A DNA stretch of 64,000 nucleotides from Haloarcula vallismortis ATCC 29715 (GTDB lineage Archaea > Halobacteriota > Halobacteria > Halobacteriales > Haloarculaceae): contig NZ_AOLQ01000025.1 of assembly GCF_000337775.1 (NCBI RefSeq), forward strand, positions 62,001-126,000, read 5' to 3'. The notes under the pieces are model-generated. The model saw nothing but the letters and a program-made list of their open reading frames with translations. It was not told where the DNA came from and did no database searches. The position numbers and the translations under genes are program-made. Shown here one piece after another: positions 57,975 through 64,000 of the stretch. Every line of letters begins with the position of its first letter. The stretch's first letter is position 1.

Positions 57975-59453
57975 TTAGAGGCGATACGTCGGCCCGTCGT
58001 CGGTGTCCTGCACCTCGACGCCGAGCGCTTCCAGTTCGTCCCGGAGTTCATCGGCTCGCTCGTAGTTTCCGGCCTCGCGTTCCTGCTCGCGGACGCTCAG
58101 GACCAGGTCGACCACGTCGCCGGCCAGCGACACGTCGCCGCTGTCGTCGTCGCCGAAAGATAGCCCAAGGATGTCGCCGCCCAGTTCTTCGAACGTCTCG
58201 ACTGCGCGTCGCAGGCCCTGATAGTCGTACTCGTCGGGGCCATCGACGTGCGTGTTGACCGCAGCAGTGAGGTCGAGCAGTGCGGTCGTCGCCTCTCGCG
58301 TGTTGAAGTCATCGTTCATCGCAGCCTCGAAGTCGTCCCGGGCGGCGTCGACGGCGTCCCGGAGTGCCTTGTCGGTCACCTTCGCGTAGGCGTCCACGTC
58401 GTCGCAGGCCGCCACCGCGCGCTCGTAGCCCCGCGAGAGGCGGTCCCAGCGCTCCTCGGCCTCCGAAACTGTTTCGTTGCTGTAGGTCGCCCGCGAGGTG
58501 TAGGCCGTCGACAGCAGGAAGGTCCGGAGCACGTCGGGGCCGAACTCCGCGACGGCGTCGGCGACGGTGAAGTAGTTGCCGAGCGAAGAGGACATCTTCT
58601 CCTCCTCGGTCTCAAGCAGCCGGACGTGGAGCCAGTACTTCGCAAACTGCTTTCCGGTCGCGGCCTCGCTCTGGGCCACCTCGTTCTCGTGGTGGGGGAA
58701 GACGAGGTCCTGCCCGCCGACGTGGATGTCGATAGACTCGTCGAGGTGGGTCATCGACATCGCCGAGCACTCGATGTGCCAGCCGGGTCGGCCCTCGCCC
58801 CACGGCGAGTCCCATGTCTGTGCGGTCTGGCAGGCTTCCTCGGCGGGTGCGGCTTCGGGGTGCTGGTGTTCGGCGATGTCCTCGGGGTCGACGCCGCCGG
58901 CCTTCCAGAGCGCGAAGTCCGCCGGGTGGTGCTTCTCGCCTTCGGTGTCTGCACCCTGTGATTCGATGTCGTCGACGGACTGGTTCGAGAGCTTCCCGTA
59001 GTCCTCGAAGCTCGTCACGTCGAAGTAGACGGAGCCGTTTTGCTCGTAGGCGTGTCCCTGCTCGACGAGCCGTTCGACAAGGTCGATGATTTCCGGGACG
59101 TGCTCGGAGACACGGGGGTACACCTCCGCGCGGCCGAGGTTGAGCGACCGCATGTCCTCGATGACCTGCCCGACGTAGTGGCGGGCCACGCTCGCCTCGC
59201 TGTCGCCGTCCTCGCCGACGCGGGCGACGATCTTCTCGTTGACGTCGGTGAAGTTCTCGACGTGGTGGACGTCATAGCCCAGATGGTCGAGCCAGCGGGC
59301 CATCACGTCGACGTGAACCCAGCCCCGCGCGTGACCGAGATGGGGCGGGTCGGAGGTCGTCAGCCCACAGTAGTACAGCAACACAGAGTCTGGGTCGCGC
59401 GGCTCGAAGGGCTCTTTCTCACCGGTCAACGTGTTCGTCACACGAAGCGTCAT
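57975..59453 (-). CDS. cysS: Cysteinyl-tRNA synthetase
   Basis: A 492-residue class I synthetase. The first signature is P-P-H-L-G-H-A-R-G-W (HLGH in place of HIGH) and the second is E-E-K-M-S-S-S-L-G-N (KMSSS). The zinc-binding Cys of the family appear at Y-Y-C-G-L-T and W-H-I-E-C-S-A-M-S, with H-P-H-H-E-N-E as partner. The C-terminal helical domain ends with the usual L-G-V-E-V-Q-D-T-D-D-G-P-T-Y. It charges tRNA-Cys. The gene appears monocistronic. Confidence 0.97.
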   Translation of the reverse strand: MTLRVTNTLTGEKEPFEPRDPDSVLLYYCGLTTSDPPHLGHARGWVHVDVMARWLDHLGYDVHHVENFTDVNEKIVARVGEDGDSEASVARHYVGQVIEDMRSLNLGRAEVYPRVSEHVPEIIDLVERLVEQGHAYEQNGSVYFDVTSFEDYGKLSNQSVDDIESQGADTEGEKHHPADFALWKAGGVDPEDIAEHQHPEAAPAEEACQTAQTWDSPWGEGRPGWHIECSAMSMTHLDESIDIHVGGQDLVFPHHENEVAQSEAATGKQFAKYWLHVRLLETEEEKMSSSLGNYFTVADAVAEFGPDVLRTFLLSTAYTSRATYSNETVSEAEERWDRLSRGYERAVAACDDVDAYAKVTDKALRDAVDAARDDFEAAMNDDFNTREATTALLDLTAAVNTHVDGPDEYDYQGLRRAVETFEELGGDILGLSFGDDDSGDVSLAGDVVDLVLSVREQEREAGNYERADELRDELEALGVEVQDTDDGPTYRL

Positions 59454-59500
59454 TACCGGGGAGAACTGTGTCCGCCCGCTTTAAGCCGTCGGAAGGCGAC

Positions 59501-59986
59501 TCATTTCTGTACTGTTGCTTCGACTATCCGGAGCGCGTCTGGCCCGGCACGGCGGCTCACAACCACGACGAGCGCGTTGTCGGTGACAGCGGCGGCTTTG
59601 ACAGCAACGTCCGTCGCTCGCAGGCGTCCCAGCACCTCGGCCAGTGCTGCTGAAGCGAGGTCGCCAGCGGCGACAACGCCCGTCAGTGAGCCGGCGTCCT
59701 CGGCGAAAGCAGTGTCTCCGATCTGGAGGACGATAGCCGACTCAGCATCGGTGGACTCGACCCGACCAAGCCCGCTTTGCATCGAGACACGAGCGTCGCT
59801 GTCGTGTGCCGAGTCAGCGGGCAGCTCCTCGGCGAACCGACGGAGCGCAGTCGCGATTGCATCCTCCTCGCCATCGATGTCGAGCGTACGTGCAGCGGCT
59901 GTGTAGTTGACGACACCCGCTCGAAGTGCGTCGTAGAGGAACGGGCGCTCGCGGACGGCGTCCCTGGTCGCGGCTGCGAGTGACAT
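59501..59986 (-). CDS. Haloarchaeal protein of unknown function (DUF7523-like)
   Basis: A 161-residue protein from ATG 59986. A helical N-terminus (A-A-T-R-D-A-V-R-E-R-P-F-L-Y-D-A-L-R-A-G-V) resembles winged-helix domains, ending in A-I-A-T-A-L-R-R-F. The C-terminal half has V-S-M-Q-S-G-L-G-R-V and V-L-Q-I-G-D-T, an ACT-like beta/alpha pattern. This suggests a small regulator with a ligand domain, but no named family is certain beyond a haloarchaeal DUF. Downstream gene is cysS, 47 bases away. Confidence 0.7.
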   Translation of the reverse strand: MSLAAATRDAVRERPFLYDALRAGVVNYTAAARTLDIDGEEDAIATALRRFAEELPADSAHDSDARVSMQSGLGRVESTDAESAIVLQIGDTAFAEDAGSLTGVVAAGDLASAALAEVLGRLRATDVAVKAAAVTDNALVVVVSRRAGPDALRIVEATVQK

Positions 59987-60160
59987 TGGCGGCAAACACG
60001 ACCGGCGCGGGCAAAAGCGGTTCTATCGGGTGCGAGGGAACGCGGTTCCACTGTGCGGTTCGCTGCACGGTCACGTCTCGCCCCGTGACGCCCACGCCAC
60101 GGCCGTGCTAGACCCACAGAACTGTGGCCCGCTCCCAGCAAGTGAGAACAGTCAGGGGGG

Positions 60161-60204
60161 ATTGTCCATCTGGACATCCTCCCTCCACATGAGGGAAGGA
60201 CAAT
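60161..60204 (+). promoter_or_regulatory. Stem-loop that covers the start codon of the small membrane gene
   Basis: ATTGTCC (60161-60167) pairs perfectly with GGACAAT (60198-60204), which includes the first two bases of ATG 60203. Inside lies CCCTC-CACAT-GAGGG (60181-60195). An alternative hairpin GTCC-ATCT-GGAC (60164-60175) uses the same left arm. This allows two exclusive structures, a layout seen in translation-control elements. Confidence 0.45.
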
Positions 60205-60361
60205 GGCTATTGCACAACGTGAACGCGAAGTATTCGGACAGCCCCTCGAAACTGCGGAGCGAGTTATCGCTGGCCTCGCCGTGCTCGCCGGCGCGCTGGG
60301 ACATGCCGCACTGCTGGCAGCCGCTGGACTGTTGTTCTACGTCCTCCTGTTCGGGCTGTGA
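60203..60361 (+). CDS. 52-residue single- or double-helix membrane protein
   Basis: A short ORF beginning M-A-I-A-Q-R-E-R-E-V-F-G-Q-P-L-E. A charged amphipathic N-terminus of about 20 residues precedes a long hydrophobic stretch (21-52) rich in Ala and Leu. The start codon is inside a stem-loop. No family recognised. Followed 114 bases later by the CbiX-like gene on the same strand. Confidence 0.55.
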   Translation: MAIAQREREVFGQPLETAERVIAGLAVLAGALGHAALLAAAGLLFYVLLFGL

Positions 60362-60475
60362 CCGAGCGGGATCGGTCGGCAAATACACACTTTCCGCGCT
60401 CGACGTTGCACAGCCCGCCGGCTACCCGCGCGGGCCAACGAAGGCCCTAAGGACGGCTCGCACCAACCGGGAAGT

Positions 60476-61357
60476 ATGGACGAAGCACTCGTTATCGCGG
60501 CCCACGGCTCCCATCTGAACGCCGAGTCGAGTACGCCCACTTACGACCACGCCGACACGATTCGGGCGACCGGCGCGTTCGCCGAAGTCCGTGAGTCCTT
60601 CTGGAAGGAGGAACCGTCGTTCCGGGAGGCCCTGCGGACCGTCGACGCCGACGAGGTGTATCTGGTTCCGCTGTTCATCTCCGAGGGCTACTTCACCGAA
60701 CAGGTCATCCCCCGGGAGTTCCGTCTGGAGGACTGGGACCCCGCGTTATGGGACTCCGATGGGACGAGCGCCACGCACGCGACGCTCACGGCCGAGGATA
60801 CGGGCCAGACGATCCACTACTGTGGCCCGGCGGGCACCCACGACGCGATGAGCGACGTCATCGTCCAGCGGGCCGAGTCCGTTACCGGCAACCCCGATGT
60901 CGGCGAAGGGTTCGGCCTCGCGGTCGTCGGCCACGGCACGGAGCGCAACGAGAACTCCGCGAAAGCCATCCAGTACCACGCCGACCGCATCCGCGAGCGG
61001 GACCGTTTCGACGAGGTGCAGTCGCTGTTCATGGACGAGGACCCAGAGGTCGACGACGTGGCAGACTACTTCGAGAGTGACGACATCGTCGTCGTCCCGC
61101 TGTTCATCGCCGACGGCTTCCACACCCAAGAGGACATTCCAGAAGACATGGGCCTGACCGACGACTACCGGACGGGCTACGACGTACCGACGACCGTTGA
61201 GGGGCACGACATCTGGTACGCCGGCGCGGTCGGGACGGAGCCGCTGATGGCTGATGTGGTGCTTGAACGGGCCGCTGATGCGGGAGCCGATGTGGGTGCA
61301 GCAATCGAGCAGGTGCGCGAGGAGACCGGCGGTGCAAAGCCTGCGACAGGGGACTGA
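60476..61357 (+). CDS. CbiX-type sirohydrochlorin cobaltochelatase-like protein
   Basis: A 293-residue protein with two CbiX/CbiK-like repeats. The first starts with L-V-I-A-A-H-G-S-H-L and the second with L-A-V-V-G-H-G-T-E-R, each carrying the metal-binding His. V-Y-L-V-P-L-F-I-S-E-G-Y-F and I-V-V-V-P-L-F-I-A-D-G-F-H are the matching second motifs of each repeat. Such enzymes insert Co2+ or Fe2+ into sirohydrochlorin for cobalamin or sirohaem. It is followed 101 bases later by a DR2241-family gene, a known partner in Deinococcus. Confidence 0.87.
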   Translation: MDEALVIAAHGSHLNAESSTPTYDHADTIRATGAFAEVRESFWKEEPSFREALRTVDADEVYLVPLFISEGYFTEQVIPREFRLEDWDPALWDSDGTSATHATLTAEDTGQTIHYCGPAGTHDAMSDVIVQRAESVTGNPDVGEGFGLAVVGHGTERNENSAKAIQYHADRIRERDRFDEVQSLFMDEDPEVDDVADYFESDDIVVVPLFIADGFHTQEDIPEDMGLTDDYRTGYDVPTTVEGHDIWYAGAVGTEPLMADVVLERAADAGADVGAAIEQVREETGGAKPATGD

Positions 61358-61458
61358 CGGCGCAGCGCCTGCTGCTGTCGTACCGGAATACAGACCGACT
61401 GACACTGCTGGCTGGCCGGAACCAGCCGACTTTTGCCGACCGAGTCCCGTTTTCCCGT

Positions 61459-62535
61459 ATGGACGGCGAGTACGTGGACGCGCTGGTGGCAACCGCCCCC
61501 GACGGCATCGCCTTCGACGACCTCCACGTGGCCCACGAGAACGACGGGTACACGTTCCAGACGCCGGACGTGGACCACAGTGGTATCGACGAAGCAACGC
61601 TCCGGACGGTGGCAGCGGAGTCACCGTACGTCCGAAACTGGTATTTCTGGCACGCCACAGCGCCCCAGAAGGCTGACCGCTGGGCGTTCCTCCGCTGGCT
61701 CGAAGGGGCAGAGCAACGGGACGTGGCCGAGCGCTACGACGCGCTCGCCGACGGAGTGTCCGCGACCTGGGGCGAACTCCACCTGACTGTCACGCTCTCC
61801 GATGGAACGCGGACATACAGCATCCGGCACCGCGCGGATGCAGATGTCGGCAGCAGCGTGCTCGATGCCCACGACGACCCGCTCGACGCACGCGAAATCG
61901 CGAAACACGACGACGACGGCGGTTACCGGCCGCTCAAGACTGCCCCGTCGCTCCAGACCGGCTGGGTGTTTCCCGAGCTATCGGCGGGTGACCTCGTCAC
62001 AACGGTCGAAACGTTCTATCCGGCCACGATTGCGAACTGGCACCGCGAGCAAGAGGACGAACTCGACGTGACCCACTGGCGAGACACCGTCGACCGTCAG
62101 ACGGGAATCTACGGCGTCGTCAAGACCTGGGACCGCGGCGACGGCCACGAACACGTCAACTGGGTCGCCGAGGCCTGCTGTGATGACTCCCAGTGTCTCA
62201 AGCGACGGGAGTGGCAGTACGACGACGAGACGGACCTCGACGTCGACGGCGGGTCGGGGCCGTTCCCCTGTCGCGAGCCCTGTTCGCTTGTCATCGCTGG
62301 CGCGCGCAAGTGGACGAAACTCGAAGGCGAGCAGGCCCAGACCTACGAGTTCGAACTCACGCCCAGCGAGAAAGAACAGGTCGAAGAAATCATCGACGCC
62401 GTGGCCGACGGCGAGGCAGATGACATCCGCGAGGCCGACATCTACGAGGGAGCCAATCGGTATCGGACGCGGTTCCTGCGGGCGAAGCTGTTCGACGACG
62501 AGGGGAACCTCGGCGGTGTCGAGACGGAGCGGTAG
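61459..62535 (+). CDS. DR2241-family protein with putative [4Fe-4S] site
   Basis: A 358-residue protein. A Cys-rich segment (A-C-C-D-D-S-Q-C-L-K-R-R-E-W, then P-F-P-C-R-E-P-C) gives five Cys, enough for one [4Fe-4S] cluster. This is the DR2241 iron-sulfur domain. The N-terminal 200 residues form the mixed stabilising part. In Deinococcus the same module is fused to CbiX, while here the two are separate neighbours. It may supply electrons or hold the chelatase substrate; the reaction is unknown. Confidence 0.8.
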   Translation: MDGEYVDALVATAPDGIAFDDLHVAHENDGYTFQTPDVDHSGIDEATLRTVAAESPYVRNWYFWHATAPQKADRWAFLRWLEGAEQRDVAERYDALADGVSATWGELHLTVTLSDGTRTYSIRHRADADVGSSVLDAHDDPLDAREIAKHDDDGGYRPLKTAPSLQTGWVFPELSAGDLVTTVETFYPATIANWHREQEDELDVTHWRDTVDRQTGIYGVVKTWDRGDGHEHVNWVAEACCDDSQCLKRREWQYDDETDLDVDGGSGPFPCREPCSLVIAGARKWTKLEGEQAQTYEFELTPSEKEQVEEIIDAVADGEADDIREADIYEGANRYRTRFLRAKLFDDEGNLGGVETER

Positions 62536-62542
62536 CGGGGCG

Positions 62543-63106
62543 TCAGGCCGAGCGAATGGCGACGGATAGGAGCCCCAGAACGATTGTGACCGCGAGCACG
62601 GCGGCAACGGTCAACAGCACGCTCTCGGTGAGGACCAGCGTGATGAGCCCCGCAACCAGAACCGTGAAGCCGCCAGCCGCCAGTATCGGCCCCGCAGACA
62701 GGTCTTCGAGGCCGGGTTCTGATTCCGCCGATGGTTTCGGCTGTGGTTTCGACAACTCGTCGTCGACAATAACCGGTTCGTTTTCGACCCCGCCTTCTTG
62801 GATATAAATGTCGATGTACCGGGTTTCAGCGCCGTAGCCTGTCACAACTTTCAGCTTGCCACGGACTGGTCCGTCACCGTCGACGGTTACCCTGACCAGT
62901 CGATCGGTTTCGGCCCGTACGTGGTGGTTTGTTGCGTCGAGGGACGCGACAGAGGAGAGCGAGTCGTCGAGATGAAGATGGACGTGCAGGGCCTCGCCGT
63001 GGTTGACTAATCGGACGTCGAAACTCCCTGTCGCGTCGAACTCGTTTGGAACTTCCAGACTGTGGATGTCTGTCCGGTTGAGGTGCACGGGCAGGGAGTC
63101 AGGCAC
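62543..63106 (-). CDS. Haloarchaeal membrane-anchored protein of unknown function (DUF7524-like)
   Basis: A 187-residue protein. Residues 1-105 are a beta-sandwich-like domain (F-D-V-R-L-V-N-H-G-E-A-L-H-V-H-L-H-L and G-K-L-K-V-V-T-G-Y-G-A). A polar Pro/Glu linker follows, then two membrane helices (about 138-180). The order suggests a soluble domain tethered by a C-terminal hairpin. Convergent with the DR2241 gene, seven bases apart. No function known. Confidence 0.72.
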   Translation of the reverse strand: MPDSLPVHLNRTDIHSLEVPNEFDATGSFDVRLVNHGEALHVHLHLDDSLSSVASLDATNHHVRAETDRLVRVTVDGDGPVRGKLKVVTGYGAETRYIDIYIQEGGVENEPVIVDDELSKPQPKPSAESEPGLEDLSAGPILAAGGFTVLVAGLITLVLTESVLLTVAAVLAVTIVLGLLSVAIRSA

Positions 63107-63139
63107 GGGCGTGACTCCGCGTGGCGAGGAAAAAAAGGT

Positions 63140-63334
63140 TCAGGCCGGTGCCTCGTCGCGCATGTCCGGCGGGAGCAGGTTCGGAATGCCGTCCTCGATG
63201 GGGAACGTCTCGCTGCACTCGGTGCAGACGAGTTCGCCCGACAGGATTTCGCCGTCGTCGCGCTCCGTCACTTCGAGGTCGAGGTCGTGCTTGTCCAGAG
63301 GGCAGCAAATAATTTCCATCAGGTCCTCTTTCAT
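63140..63334 (-). CDS. Trm112-family zinc-binding methyltransferase partner
   Basis: A 64-residue protein. C-C-P-L-D-K-H-D-L and L-V-C-T-E-C-S-E-T-F-P-I-E-D-G-I-P-N-L-L-P-P are the Trm112/YcaR zinc-ribbon signature, with the I-P-N-L-L-P end typical of the family. In archaea Trm112 activates several tRNA, rRNA and protein methyltransferases by binding and stabilising them. ATG 63334 starts M-K-E-D-L-M-E-I-I-C-C. It lies 110 bases after purA on the same strand. Confidence 0.88.
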   Translation of the reverse strand: MKEDLMEIICCPLDKHDLDLEVTERDDGEILSGELVCTECSETFPIEDGIPNLLPPDMRDEAPA

Positions 63335-63444
63335 ACATTCGACCAAGACCGGCGGTTGCAAAAGTCTGCCGCTCTCCCAGTAGTATCGCCCTATCGCTAG
63401 GTAATCGTGTGTGCACTCGAACGTCGAGTTAGGAAGAAGCCCCG

Positions 63445-64000
63445 TTAGAACGGATGCTCGCGGACGATAGTTTCGCCGCGGCCGGGACCGACGCCGATGG
63501 CGTAGGCCGGCGTGTCGAGTTCGGACTCGATGTATTCGACGTAGGCTTTCGCGTTCTCCGGCAGCGCGTCGTACCCCTCGTCGGCGGCGTCCGCCCAGTC
63601 GACCTCGGGCCACCCATCGAAGGACTTGAAATTGGCTTCACAGCGCTTCCACTGCTCGGTGGTCGCGGGCATCGACGCCAGCTCCTCGCCGTCGAGCGTG
63701 TAGGTGTGGCCGACCTTCACTTCGTCGAGGCCAGCAAGCACGTCGAGGTGGTTGATAGCGATGCCGGTAAAGCCGGAGACGCGCGTGGAGTGGCGGAGCA
63801 TCGGCAGGTCAAGCCAGCCGACTCGCCGCGGGCGGCCGGTGACCGTACCGTACTCGCCCCCCTCCTCTCGGATGTAGTTCGCCAGCTCCTCGTTTTCGCC
63901 TTCGCCCTGTTCGTCGTAGCCGGGCGTATCGCCGACGACGCCGCCGAGTTCGGTCGGGAGCGGGCCGCTGCCGACCCGGGTGAGGTATGCCTTCACAATA
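63445..64000 (-). CDS. purA: Adenylosuccinate synthetase, C-terminal part
   Basis: The gene continues beyond the right edge of the window; about 184 C-terminal residues are present. K-A-Y-L-T-R-V-G-S-G-P-L-P-T-E is the invariant PurA segment, followed by E-Y-G-T-V-T-G-R-P-R-R-V-G-W-L-D, T-G-I-A-I-N-H-L-D-V-L and the end V-G-P-G-R-G-E-T-I. PurA joins aspartate to IMP using GTP in AMP synthesis. The stop codon overlaps nothing and Trm112 follows. Confidence 0.95.
   Translation of the reverse strand, partial: IVKAYLTRVGSGPLPTELGGVVGDTPGYDEQGEGENEELANYIREEGGEYGTVTGRPRRVGWLDLPMLRHSTRVSGFTGIAINHLDVLAGLDEVKVGHTYTLDGEELASMPATTEQWKRCEANFKSFDGWPEVDWADAADEGYDALPENAKAYVEYIESELDTPAYAIGVGPGRGETIVREHPF

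Overview
The window reads as chromosome of a halophilic archaeon (class Halobacteria), most likely Haloarcula or a close relative. The DNA is GC-rich with strong third-position GC bias and the proteins are very acidic. The information-processing genes are archaeal: a TFB transcription factor, GatC/GatA, the RNase P Rpp21 subunit, the aCPSF1 termination nuclease and a 7S SRP RNA. Many genes have a TATA box about 25-35 bases before the start codon, as expected for leaderless or short-leader haloarchaeal transcripts. The genus is inference; the class is secure.

Layout. 0-15 kb: end of a PHP-domain protein, asparagine-synthase-like protein, NUDIX hydrolase, TFB, gatC-gatA, an HtpX-like protease, two GT4 glycosyltransferases around an MFS transporter, a 168-base nested inverted-repeat element, rnp4, a YhbY-type RNA-binding protein, an MscS channel and a GH13-like enzyme resembling glucosylglycerol hydrolase. 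14.5-16 kb: tRNA-Arg(TCG) and SRP RNA. 16-22 kb: a catabolic stretch (acyl-CoA synthetase, methyltransferase, FAH-family dehydratase-like enzyme, IclR regulator) separated by AT-rich intergenic DNA. 22-31 kb: a membrane-bound, Tat-exported, Cys-type formate-dehydrogenase-like operon, divergent from an HdrA/MvhD-derived iron-sulfur protein and a TorD-like chaperone. 31-34 kb: many very small membrane and zinc-ribbon proteins plus a DyP-like Tat lipoprotein. 34-41 kb: an aldehyde:ferredoxin oxidoreductase homologue without the usual iron-sulfur ligands, MobA, YqeC, MoaA, a MOT1-type molybdate transporter and a DHH phosphoesterase. 41-50 kb: aCPSF1, a glutaredoxin/BolA pair, DCC and lipase-maturation-factor proteins, HxlR regulator, ThuA-like protein, NDH-2, and a battery of five hairpins. 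50-64 kb: iron alcohol dehydrogenase, two overlapping MoeA paralogues, TctA-like permease, CorA, CysS, CbiX with a DR2241-family partner, Trm112 and the 3' part of purA.

The unifying theme of the middle 32 kb is molybdenum/tungsten enzymology. Uptake (MOT1), cofactor assembly (MoaA, MobA, two MoeA, YqeC), maturation (TorD) and two client enzymes (formate dehydrogenase, AOR homologue) lie close together. The most unusual protein-level signals are the HdrA-MvhD fusion with an eroded FAD site beside formate dehydrogenase, and the AOR homologue without cluster ligands, co-transcribed with a largely disordered protein. At DNA level the best signals are two perfect palindromes in the fdhA/hdr divergent promoter, a 9-mer found three times around the IclR/FAH genes, the nested inverted-repeat element and the hairpin battery. 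Family names rest on motif recognition by eye; no database search was run.
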